From: Colimorpha sp045576855
GTDB taxonomy: Bacteria; Bacteroidota; Bacteroidia; Bacteroidales; P3
Direction of reading: 5' to 3'
Length of the DNA: 26,316 nucleotides
NCBI GenBank assembly: GCA_045576855.1
Contig: JAZNHG010000023.1
Span: 1 to 26,316, forward strand
In this document: in pieces, positions 1 through 6,754 of the stretch
How the letters are laid out: each line of letters starts with the position of its first letter
How positions within the stretch are numbered: position 1 is the first letter of the stretch
Program-made: the position numbers and the translations under genes
Notes under the pieces: model-generated
What the model saw: the letters and a program-made list of their open reading frames with translations, nothing else
What the model was told of the DNA's origin: nothing
The model's database searches: none

Positions 1-71
1 TCCTTCTCTTTCTGGGACCCAGGGAGTTGGCCATTAGTATTGTCTTCCTAAGCCCGCTTGGCCTCCGACTT
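1..71. other. Sequencing adapter with sample index (artefact)
   Basis: Bases 40-71 match, from memory, the reverse complement of the BGI/MGI DNBSEQ read-1 adapter with one difference (C at 53 where I recall A). Bases 23-29 (GGAGTTG) are the end of the other adapter arm. The 10 bases between them, GCCATTAGTA at 30-39, sit where the sample index belongs. Bases 1-22 align to the preceding adapter bases with several errors, as in low-quality read ends. The same arrangement with the same index recurs at 26144-26228. This is library sequence rather than genome, and open frames across it are meaningless. Confidence 0.9.
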
Positions 72-480
72 TGCTCTCAATTCTCATTCCGCAGGCGGGC
101 CGCCTGCGTACCAAGACTGCCTGCTCTCCGTTCTCATTCCGCAGGCGGGCCGCCTGCGTACCAAGACTGCCTGCTCTCAATTCTCATTCCGCAGGCGGGC
201 CGCCTGCGTACCAAGACTGCCCGCTCTCAATTCTCATTCCGCAGGCGGGCCGCCTGCGTACCAAGACTGCCTGCTCTCAATTCTCATTCCGCAGGCGTCC
301 CGCCTGCGTACCAAGACTGCCTGCTCTCAATTCTCATTCCGCAGGCGGGCCGCCTGCCCTCCCACTGCCCACTGCCTACTGCCAACTACCCACTGCCAAC
401 TCTGCAGGCGGGACGCCTGCGCTCCCACTGCCCACTGCCCACTACCAACTGTCAACTCTGCATGCGTCCCGCCTGCGCTC
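72..480. repeat. REP-like palindrome array, 50-bp period
   Basis: Six units of exactly 50 bp have palindromes starting at 91, 141, 191, 241, 291 and 341. The usual core is GCAGGCGGGCCGCCTGC: 7-bp arms around GGC, followed by GTACC in the first five copies. The spacer reads roughly AAGACTGCCTGCTCTCAATTCTCATTCC with few changes. The copy at 291 has TCC in the loop. From about 358 the spacer becomes low-complexity (repeated CCCACTGCC and CCAACT blocks), and two more palindromes follow near 404 (loop GGA) and 464 (loop TCC, one arm mismatch). The array belongs to the same family as the repeats at 2804-2987 and 3557-3941. No gene is seen between the adapter and lemA. Confidence 0.85.
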
Positions 481-573
481 CCGCTCTCCATTTTTTTTCA
501 GCTCTGCACATACTATAGGGATTCAATCTGCGTTATCTCGTCATCAGTGTAAAACAGAAAAAAAGCAATCGAA

Positions 574-1170
574 ATGAAGAAAACAGGAATCATCGTAGCC
601 CTGGTGGCAGTTGTGGCTGTCATTTTCCTTTGGGGTGTGAATGTCAACAATCGCTTGGTCACGGCCGACGAAAGTGTGCAGCAGGCATGGAGCCAGGTGG
701 AGAATGTCTACAAGCGCCGTATGGACCTTATCCCGCAGCTGGTGGCCACCGTGCAGGGCGCTGCCGACTATGAGAAGAGTGTGCTGACCGAGGTGACCAA
801 TGCCCGCGCCGGCGTAGAGCAGACCCAGGTGGACCCCTCGCAGCTGAGCGAAGAGCAAATCAAGGCATACCAGAAGGCCCAGGACAACCTGAGCAAGGCT
901 GTGGCCAACACCATCAAGGTGACGGTGGAGCGCTATCCGGAGCTGACGGCTACCCAGGGATTCCGCGACCTGCAGACGCAGCTGGAGGGCACCGAGAACC
1001 GCATCACCGTGGAGCGTGGCAAGTTCAACGAGGCGGTGCAGAAATACAACACCAGCCTGCGGCGTTTCCCCGCCAGCCTGATTGCCGGCATGCTCGGGTT
1101 CGATAAGAAAGGTTACTTCACAGCCCCCGAGGAGGCCAGCGAGCCCGTCAAGGTGGAGTTCGATTTCTAG
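574..1170 (+). CDS. lemA: LemA family membrane protein
   Basis: The 198-residue product has the LemA layout: a short cytoplasmic N terminus, one hydrophobic segment at about residues 5-23 (IIVALVAVVAVIFLWGVNV), and then the conserved helical region with ADESVQQAWSQVENVYKRR followed by DLIPQLVATVQG at about 35-65. The rest is predicted helical bundle, ending in a conserved LLGFD-like segment (here MLGFDKKGYF). The family's function is not settled. In Bacteroidota lemA is commonly next to a TPM-domain gene, as here (35 bp apart), so the two are probably cotranscribed. The ATG at 574 follows an A-rich stretch and places the membrane helix at the N terminus. No clear promoter was found between the repeat array and the start. 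Confidence 0.93.
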   Translation: MKKTGIIVALVAVVAVIFLWGVNVNNRLVTADESVQQAWSQVENVYKRRMDLIPQLVATVQGAADYEKSVLTEVTNARAGVEQTQVDPSQLSEEQIKAYQKAQDNLSKAVANTIKVTVERYPELTATQGFRDLQTQLEGTENRITVERGKFNEAVQKYNTSLRRFPASLIAGMLGFDKKGYFTAPEEASEPVKVEFDF

Positions 1171-1205
1171 TAGTTAAGTGGGAAGTAATTAAGTAGTTGA
1201 GTCAA

Positions 1206-1982
1206 ATGCTAAGGGCTGTCAAACATATAGTCCTACTGGCGGTGGTGGCGCTCGTCCCTGTGCAGCTGCATGCCGAGTGGCTGCCGGTGAAGACGGACCG
1301 GCTGGTGAACGACTATTCCGGCATCCTCGACGACGGTCAGCGCAGCCAGTTGGAGCAGCGTCTGGTAGCTTTCAATGACTCGACCTCCAACCAGATACTC
1401 ATCGTCGTCACCCCCACGCTGGAAGGCGACGACGAGAATGCCGCGGCACAGCGCATCGGCGAGCGCTGGGGTGTGGGACAGGCCGAGTTTGACAATGGCG
1501 TGGTCATCCTCATCAAGAGCAAGACCGCCGACGAGGACTGGGGCGCCGTGGCCATAGCTACCGGCTATGGCGCAGAGGGGGCCTTGCCCGACGTCTTCTG
1601 CAAGCATATTATCGACGACCGCATGCTGGGACCGCTCAGCGAGGGCGACTACTATGGCGCCCTTGTGGCGGCGCTGGACATTATAGAGCCCGTCATGGCT
1701 GGCGAATACAGCTATGCGCAGTACCGCAAGGAGGAGCGCACCGCGGGCCTGGTGGCCTTGGGTGTCTTTGTGCTCATCATGGCGGTCATAGTGGTGCTGG
1801 TCATTGTCTCGGCCAAGAAGCATCCCGAACAGTGGCACGGTGGCGGCACGGGTGGTACGGGAGGCTTCTTCTACGGTGGCGGCTCGGGCCATTCGTGGGG
1901 CGGCGGAGGCGGCTTTGGCGGCGGCTTCGGCGGTTTCGGCGGTGGCAGTTTTGGTGGCGGCGGCGCGTCGGGAAGATTCTGA
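1206..1982 (+). CDS. TPM-domain (YgcG-like) membrane protein
   Basis: The 258-residue product has a signal peptide at 1-23 (cut after LHA). A TPM domain follows at about 30-155, with NDYSGILDD at its start and the typical NQILIVVTPTLEGDD and RWGVGQ-x-FDNGVVILI segments. A second hydrophobic segment lies at about 178-200, and the Gly/Ser/Phe-rich tail ends SGRF. TPM domains have been linked to phosphatase-like activity and to photosystem repair in plants; the bacterial role is unclear. The first ATG (1206) was chosen over a TTG at 1197 because it gives a normal signal peptide. The glycine-rich tail is usual for this family. Pairing with lemA suggests a shared envelope function, which is inference. 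Confidence 0.9.
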   Translation: MLRAVKHIVLLAVVALVPVQLHAEWLPVKTDRLVNDYSGILDDGQRSQLEQRLVAFNDSTSNQILIVVTPTLEGDDENAAAQRIGERWGVGQAEFDNGVVILIKSKTADEDWGAVAIATGYGAEGALPDVFCKHIIDDRMLGPLSEGDYYGALVAALDIIEPVMAGEYSYAQYRKEERTAGLVALGVFVLIMAVIVVLVIVSAKKHPEQWHGGGTGGTGGFFYGGGSGHSWGGGGGFGGGFGGFGGGSFGGGGASGRF

Positions 1983-1995
1983 ATCGTAAAAAATA

Positions 1996-2027
1996 TTTGT
2001 ACGGTTTGAAAAATGTTAGTATCTTTG
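1996..2027 (+). promoter_or_regulatory. Bacteroidota-type promoter for the 45-residue gene
   Basis: TTTG at 1996-1999 is followed after 20 bp by TATCTTTG at 2020-2027. This matches the primary sigma factor consensus of Bacteroidota (TTTG at -33, TAnnTTTG at -7). Transcription would begin near 2034, leaving a leader of about 70 nt before the ATG at 2103. Confidence 0.8.
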
Positions 2028-2102
2028 CAGCACGTTTTCTCGGGGCGTTATTGCTTTGAGTAACTGATAGTCAAGAATATAAACAATAAAAAAGAATACA
2101 TC

Positions 2103-2240
2103 ATGGGTATCAATGCTAACAAAAAAGTGAAGAGAAGAAAGGTTCGCATCAACGGCAACAAGAACTCCACCAACAACTGGGGTATCACCGCCGCCGGCTG
2201 GAATGCTGTGCACAAGGCCATCATCAACGCCGAAGACTAA
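2103..2240 (+). CDS. Small basic protein of unknown function
   Basis: The frame encodes 45 residues beginning MGINANKKVKRRKVRINGNK and ending HKAIINAED. The first 20 residues contain eight Lys/Arg; the remainder holds two Trp (NNWGITAAGWNAVHK) and ends acidic. There is no signal peptide or membrane segment. I do not recognise the family. It is probably a real gene: a consensus promoter lies about 75 bp upstream, the ATG follows an A-rich leader typical of this phylum, and a strong terminator lies 27 bp after the stop. The basic N terminus would suit nucleic-acid or ribosome binding, but that is a guess from composition. Confidence 0.7.
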   Translation: MGINANKKVKRRKVRINGNKNSTNNWGITAAGWNAVHKAIINAED

Positions 2241-2267
2241 CTCTTTTCACAAGGAAAAAACAACTGG

Positions 2268-2290
2268 AGGCCGCACGACGGCCTTTTTTT
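2268..2290 (+). terminator. Rho-independent terminator
   Basis: The arms AGGCCG (2268-2273) and CGGCCT (2279-2284) enclose the loop CACGA and run into seven T at 2284-2290. It ends the small gene's transcript. The next gene starts only 4 bp later, so the NUDIX gene either relies on readthrough or has a promoter inside this region that I could not identify. Confidence 0.85.
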
Positions 2291-2294
2291 GTAC

Positions 2295-3548
2295 ATGAAA
2301 CAGACCACTCTCTGCTATATCGACGACGGCGAGCGCTACCTGATGCTGCACCGTGTGAAGAAGGCCCACGACGCCAGCCACGGCAAGTGGATTGGCGTGG
2401 GCGGCAAGTGCGAGGCCGACGAGAGCCCCGACGAGTGCATGCTGCGCGAGGTGCGGGAGGAGACCGGGCTGGAGATTACCCGTTGGCACTACCGCGGCAT
2501 CGTCACCTTCATCTCCGACACGTGGGACAACGAGTATATGCATCTCTTCACGGTCACCGAATGGCAGGGCGAGCCCGACATGAGCATCGACGACGAGGGC
2601 ACGCTGGCGTGGATAGCCAAGTCCGACTTGCCCGTGGCCGACGGCATCGGCAATCCGGCCATCAACCTCTGGGAGGGCGACAAGATATTCCTGCGCCTGC
2701 TGATGGACGAGCGGCAGCCTTTCTTCAGCATGAAACTCGTATATGTTCAAGACGAACTGACTCGCGCAATCCTTAACGGTAATGGTATGCCGGCTATTGG
2801 TATGCAGGCTGGCAGCCTGCGTACCAGCGACGCCCCGTCTGGTACGCGGACAGCCTGTCCGCGGAACGAAACACATCCCAGCCGCCAGGCAGATAGCCAG
2901 GATTCCACCATGCCGCAGGCTGGCAGCCTGCGTACCAAGGAGAATAGCCAGGACTCCACCATGCCGCAGGCTGGCAGCCTGCGTACCAAGGAAAACCACT
3001 GTAGGAAATATCTGCCACATATAGAGACACGGAGCCTCCAGTTCATCACTTATCGCCTTTTCGATTCCATCCCCAAAGATGTCATTGACACTTGCAGGAT
3101 GCTCACCCAAAACTGGGAGAAGACAGGATATAAGGACCCGCGGACCCGAACCATGATGAGGCTCATCGACAGCTACGAGGACGCATCGTATGGCAGCTGC
3201 TATCTGCGAAAGCCACAGGTCGCCGCCATCGTCAAAGAGAATCTGCTGTTCCACGACGGGAAGCGCTACAACCTACACCATTGGTGTATCATGCCCAACC
3301 ACGTGCATGTCCTACTAGAAGTGCTTGGCGACAACAGCCTATCGGACATCCTCCACTCGTGGCGCTCCTATACCGCCCAACGTGCCAACGAGCTGCTCGG
3401 CCGCAGCGGGCCGTTCTGGATGCACGAATACTTCGACCGTTATATCCGCGACCAACGTCATTACGAAACCACTGTTGAATACATCCTCAACAATCCCGTA
3501 AAAGCCGGACTTGCTGCCACCCCATCAGACTGGCCCTGGCTGCAATAA
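2295..3548 (+). CDS. NUDIX hydrolase fused in frame to a REP-associated tyrosine transposase
   Basis: One uninterrupted frame of 417 residues. Residues 1-165 are a MutT-like NUDIX hydrolase: the box is complete (G37, E43, R51-E52, E55-E56, G58), typical of nucleotide-sanitising pyrophosphatases. Residues 170-232 are encoded by four REP-like palindromes and their spacers and include two identical 17-residue units (SQDSTMPQAGSLRTKEN). Residues 235-417 are a full RAYT/Y1 transposase: the HUH motif is H336-V-H338 in PNHVHVLLE, the likely nucleophile is Y379 in EYFDRYIRD, and the family ending NPVKAGL...WPW is present. RAYTs are IS200-like single-strand DNA transposases acting on REP hairpins. The RAYT could instead start at ATG 2910 or 2961, giving a separate 195-212 residue protein. 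Whether the long fusion is made is unknown. A TTG at 2289 was rejected as the start because it lies in the terminator T-run. Confidence 0.85.
   Translation: MKQTTLCYIDDGERYLMLHRVKKAHDASHGKWIGVGGKCEADESPDECMLREVREETGLEITRWHYRGIVTFISDTWDNEYMHLFTVTEWQGEPDMSIDDEGTLAWIAKSDLPVADGIGNPAINLWEGDKIFLRLLMDERQPFFSMKLVYVQDELTRAILNGNGMPAIGMQAGSLRTSDAPSGTRTACPRNETHPSRQADSQDSTMPQAGSLRTKENSQDSTMPQAGSLRTKENHCRKYLPHIETRSLQFITYRLFDSIPKDVIDTCRMLTQNWEKTGYKDPRTRTMMRLIDSYEDASYGSCYLRKPQVAAIVKENLLFHDGKRYNLHHWCIMPNHVHVLLEVLGDNSLSDILHSWRSYTAQRANELLGRSGPFWMHEYFDRYIRDQRHYETTVEYILNNPVKAGLAATPSDWPWLQ
2804..2825 (+). repeat. REP-like palindrome inside the NUDIX-RAYT frame
   Basis: GCAGGCTGGCAGCCTGC (perfect arms around GGC) followed by GTACC. 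It encodes the peptide MQAGSLRT in the linker. It is the first of four palindromes in the coding region and marks where the NUDIX homology ends. Confidence 0.85.
2841..2863 (-). repeat. REP-like palindrome, second arm type, inverted
   Basis: On the plus strand this reads GGTAC, then GCGGACA-GCC-TGTCCGC, then G. On the minus strand it has the family design: perfect arms, central GGC and GTACC after the 3' arm. Together with 2804-2825 it forms a head-to-head pair 15 bp apart, like the paired REPs (BIMEs) of enterobacteria. Confidence 0.8.
2915..2987 (+). repeat. Two REP-like palindromes in a 51-bp tandem duplication
   Basis: Palindromes at 2915-2936 and 2966-2987 have the same sequence as that at 2804 and are 51 bp apart. 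The spacers AAGGAGAATAGCCAGGA and CTCCACCAT flank them. The 51-bp period is a multiple of three, so the duplicated unit is the 17-residue peptide repeat in the linker. Each unit supplies an ATG (2910, 2961) in frame with the RAYT. Confidence 0.85.
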
Positions 3549-3556
3549 CCCCTTCT

Positions 3557-3941
3557 GGTACGCGGACAGCCTGTCCGCGAAATGTATGGGGACAATACCA
3601 AATGCTTCCAGCCGCAGGCAGGCTGCGTGGTACGCGGACAGCCTGTCCGCGAAAAGCATTGGGACAATACCAACTGCTTCCAGCCGCAGGCAGGCTGCCT
3701 GCGTACCATGACCATTCAAACGCAGGCAGGCTGCGTGGTACGCGGACAGCCTGTCTGCGAAATGTATGGGGACAATACCAACTGCTTTCAGCCGCAGGCA
3801 GGCTGCCTGCGTACCAGGACCATTCAAACGCAGGACGGCCAGCTTGGTACGCGGACAGCCTGTCCGCGAAATGTATGGGGACAGCAGGCAGGCTGCCTGC
3901 GTACCATGACCATCCAACCGCAGGCAGGCTGCTTGCGTACC
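3557..3941. repeat. REP-like palindrome cluster downstream of the RAYT gene
   Basis: At least eight palindromes of two arm types fill the gap between the RAYT stop and the helicase promoter. Type GGTACGCGGACAGCC-TGTCCGCG lies inverted at 3557-3579, 3629-3651, 3737-3759 (one mismatch) and 3846-3868. Type GCAGGCAGGCTGCCTGC with GTACC lies forward at 3686-3707, 3794-3815, 3884-3905 and 3920-3941 (one mismatch). Shortened type-two copies lie at 3614 and 3722. Spacers recur: AAATGTATGGGGACAATACC after the first type, and ATGACCATTCAAACG or close variants after the second. Alternating orientation gives BIME-like composite units of about 55-110 bp. No gene is supported here. Confidence 0.88.
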
Positions 3942-3982
3942 AGGATTTTTTACGTTATCCTGTCCATGTCGGATAAATTGTG

Positions 3983-3990
3983 TATCTTTG
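3983..3990 (+). promoter_or_regulatory. -7 element for the helicase gene
   Basis: TATCTTTG matches the Bacteroidota -7 box exactly, and the flanks GTATCTTTGCAG are identical to those of the promoter at 2020. No convincing TTTG was found 19-21 bp upstream, where the last palindrome of the cluster ends. The start codon follows at 4011, a short leader. Confidence 0.6.
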
Positions 3991-4010
3991 CAGTCCAAAA
4001 ACAGGACGAC

Positions 4011-6668
4011 ATGCAGAGACAATTTGACCCGTGGCAGCGGGAGGCGATAGAGATTAGCGGCGGACGCCACCTGGTGCTGGCGCCGCCGGGCTGCGGCAAG
4101 ACCGATATATTGACCGAGCGGGTGGTCCATGCCCATGCCAATGGGGTGGACTACAGCGACATGCTGTGCCTTACCTTCACCAATCGCGCCGCCAAGGGCA
4201 TGGCGCAACGCATAGCCGACCGCACCGGCAACCCCGTGCCCGACGACCTCTTCGTGGGCAATATACACCGCTTCTGTTCGCAGATGCTTTTCAACCAGGG
4301 ACTTGTCAATCACAACAGCGCCATCATCGACGAGGGCGACATGGAGAGTATCATACAGGAGGAGCTCTGCCCGCGGCTCAATATCAAGAGCCGTACCACC
4401 GAGTTGATGCGCTTCCAGCATGCCCTGTGGCAGCTCGAGCTCGGCATGCGGGGCCAGGTGGTGCTGCATGCCGATTTGCTGCGTATCGGTGCTATGACCA
4501 AGCTCTGCGACGTGCTCGGTATGCCCGCCGACGAGGACAGCCTGGCGCGTATCTATCCCGACATTGAGGCACTGATGGAGCGTTACACCGTGCTCCACGA
4601 GCTGCCGGCCGCCAACACGATGCGTCTGGCACGCGCCTACCAGCTCTACAAGGCCGAGAACGACCTGCTCGACTACGACGACCTGCTGGTGCTGGCCTAT
4701 AAGTATTTGAGTGGAGAGCAGAGTGTGGAGAGCGGAGAGCAGGGCGGCGTCGACAATGGCTCGCTACATTCCGCTCACTGCTGTCCGCGCTATAGTTGGA
4801 TCGAGGTGGACGAGGTGCAGGACCTCAACCCGCTGCAGTTCGCTTTGGTCGACTGTTTTGCCGCTCCCGATGCCACGGTGGTCTACCTGGGCGATGAGCA
4901 GCAGGCCATTTTTTCCTTCATCGGCGCCCAGCTCGAGACGCTCGAGGCTCTCAAGCATCGCTGTCGCGGACATATCCATTATCTGCACACGAACTATCGC
5001 TCGCCGCGCTATCTGCTTGATTTGCAGAACGACTTTGCGGTGCGTAACCTCGGTATCGACCGCCGGATGCTGCCCTCTACCGACGACGATACCGCCGCTG
5101 CGCCGGCCGACCTGTGTCTGCTCGATGTGGGCGACGCGCAGCTGGAAGCCTACTACACCGTGCGCTTCGCCCGCCGCTATGCCGATCTGGAACCCGACGG
5201 ACGCGTGGCCATACTCGTCAGCACCAACCGCGAGGCCGACGAACTGGGCCAGACTATGACGGCCCTCGGGGTGCCTCACTTCAAGATTAGCGGCACCGAC
5301 CTCTTCTCGCTGCCCACCGTACGGATGATGCTGGCCCACCTCAGTGTGCTGACCGACGAGACGGTCTTCATCGCCTGGGCACGCCTCCTCTGGGGACTGA
5401 AGGCCGTACCCTCCTATACCGCCGCCCGCTCGCTCATGCGCGACATGCGCCGCGTGGCCCTGTTGCCCTCCGATTTCCTGCTCTATCCCGACAGTTCGTA
5501 TCTCCAACGGTTTGTGCATGCCTATGATACCGAGGAACTTGTCATCTTCGATACCGAGACCACCGGCCTCGACCCCCGCACCGACGACATCATCCAGATA
5601 GCGGCCATGCGTGTGCGACAGGGCCGTGTGGTGGGGCAGCCGTTCAATGTCATTCTGGAGACGGACCGTGAGCTGCCCGCCACCGTGGGAGGACACCCCA
5701 ACCCGATGCTCGACGTCTACCGCCGCAGTACCCGCCTGTCCAGGGCCGAGGGGCTGCGGCGCTTCCTCGACTACTGCCGGGGTGCCATTCTGGTGGGACA
5801 TAATGTTGACTATGACTACCAGATACTGAGCCACAATCTCCGCCGTTCGTGCCCCGATTTGGTCCTCGAACAGCTCTGTCCGCACTGCCTCGACACGCTG
5901 AAGTACATCCGTCTCGTCCGGCCGCGCCTGCGCCACTACAAGTTGGGCCATCTGCTCGAGACCCTCCATCTCGAGGGGCAGAACAGCCATCAGGCCGACG
6001 ACGACATCCAGGCCACCCTCTCGCTGCTGCGCTTTTGCCATTCCGCCGCACTGCCGCTCGTCGGACGCCAGCGGCAGTTCCTCGACCTGCACCGCGCCGC
6101 CGTCGACCGTTTCCGCCAGCGCTACGCCAAGCCTTACCTGCACGCGCGCCGGCGCCTGAACGTGGAGGGCGGCAGCATCGTCGACGAGTTGCAGTACTTT
6201 TACGGCCTCAATCTTGCTCCCGCCGTCGACAAATGGCCCCACCTCATACACTACCTACAGGCCGATGTGCTGCGCCCCGACCTCTATCCCACCTTGCGCA
6301 CGCAGCTCGACCGCTACGTCACCGACCTCTGCACCTGCAAGGAGGCCGACATGTGCGGCGGCTCGCTGCAGGAGCGTTTCATTATCTCCACTGTGCACAA
6401 AGCCAAGGGATTGGAGTTCGATACCGTACTTGTCTACCGCGCTATCGACGGCAACTATCCCGGCAGCCACAGCTGGACCGAGCGGCAGATACAGGAGGAC
6501 GCACGGCGTCTCTTTGTGGCCCTCTCCCGCTCACGCCGGCGCCTCTGTATCACCTACAACGACTACTACAGCCGTTCGCCGCACGTCCTCAGTCCTTTCC
6601 TGGAGAAAGTGCGTGGCCACTTCACCCTCTACCGCCGATACTCCGACGGCAGCATCCGGCCCGTATGA
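4011..6668 (+). CDS. SF1 (UvrD-like) helicase with embedded DEDDh 3'-5' exonuclease
   Basis: The 885-residue product has helicase motif I at 24-31 (APPGCGKT), the NIHRFC region, motif II near 263 (VDEVQDLNP), motif III (YLGDEQQAIFSFIGA) and motif IV (TNYRSP). A DnaQ-like exonuclease is then inserted at about 508-675 with DTETTG (514), HNVDYD and HQADDD (near 659). The helicase resumes with motif V (TVHKAKGLEF, near 793) and motif VI (ARRLFVALSRSRR, near 831). All catalytic residues of both activities appear intact, which predicts an ATP-driven 3'-5' translocase with nuclease for repair. The start was set at 4011 because the frame runs open upstream only through repeats and a -7 box lies at 3983. 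Residues 234-260 are a Ser/Gly/Glu-rich insertion absent from the usual motif Ia-II spacing. Confidence 0.88.
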   Translation: MQRQFDPWQREAIEISGGRHLVLAPPGCGKTDILTERVVHAHANGVDYSDMLCLTFTNRAAKGMAQRIADRTGNPVPDDLFVGNIHRFCSQMLFNQGLVNHNSAIIDEGDMESIIQEELCPRLNIKSRTTELMRFQHALWQLELGMRGQVVLHADLLRIGAMTKLCDVLGMPADEDSLARIYPDIEALMERYTVLHELPAANTMRLARAYQLYKAENDLLDYDDLLVLAYKYLSGEQSVESGEQGGVDNGSLHSAHCCPRYSWIEVDEVQDLNPLQFALVDCFAAPDATVVYLGDEQQAIFSFIGAQLETLEALKHRCRGHIHYLHTNYRSPRYLLDLQNDFAVRNLGIDRRMLPSTDDDTAAAPADLCLLDVGDAQLEAYYTVRFARRYADLEPDGRVAILVSTNREADELGQTMTALGVPHFKISGTDLFSLPTVRMMLAHLSVLTDETVFIAWARLLWGLKAVPSYTAARSLMRDMRRVALLPSDFLLYPDSSYLQRFVHAYDTEELVIFDTETTGLDPRTDDIIQIAAMRVRQGRVVGQPFNVILETDRELPATVGGHPNPMLDVYRRSTRLSRAEGLRRFLDYCRGAILVGHNVDYDYQILSHNLRRSCPDLVLEQLCPHCLDTLKYIRLVRPRLRHYKLGHLLETLHLEGQNSHQADDDIQATLSLLRFCHSAALPLVGRQRQFLDLHRAAVDRFRQRYAKPYLHARRRLNVEGGSIVDELQYFYGLNLAPAVDKWPHLIHYLQADVLRPDLYPTLRTQLDRYVTDLCTCKEADMCGGSLQERFIISTVHKAKGLEFDTVLVYRAIDGNYPGSHSWTERQIQEDARRLFVALSRSRRRLCITYNDYYSRSPHVLSPFLEKVRGHFTLYRRYSDGSIRPV

Positions 6669-6754
6669 TGTCGTCGCCCGCAGCACCTGGCGCCGCGACT
6701 GGATGATTCTCCTGTTTTCGCCCCGTTATTCACTAGCTAACCCCTTATCAACTA

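Noticed and set aside
72..480. CRISPR array
   Set aside because: The spacers are as conserved as the repeats and the repeat is a perfect short palindrome with a 50-bp period; no cas gene is present.
27..577. Three overlapping open frames of 163-168 codons at the left end
   Set aside because: They run through adapter sequence and the 50-bp REP array in all three plus-strand frames. The frames are open only because the repeat lacks stop codons, and the 50-bp period cycles the same peptides through each frame.
3582..4010. A 143-codon N-terminal extension of the helicase
   Set aside because: It is encoded wholly by the REP cluster plus the promoter region, has no similarity to helicase N termini, and a -7 box at 3983-3990 places transcription start after it.
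3525..4598. A 357-codon minus-strand open frame over the REP cluster and the start of the helicase gene
   Set aside because: It is a shadow of repeats and of the GC-rich helicase codons; the peptide is repeat-derived followed by antisense sequence with no family features.
4764..6251. A 495-codon minus-strand open frame opposite the helicase
   Set aside because: Antisense of a GC-rich gene with biased third positions; the plus-strand frame holds all helicase and exonuclease motifs.
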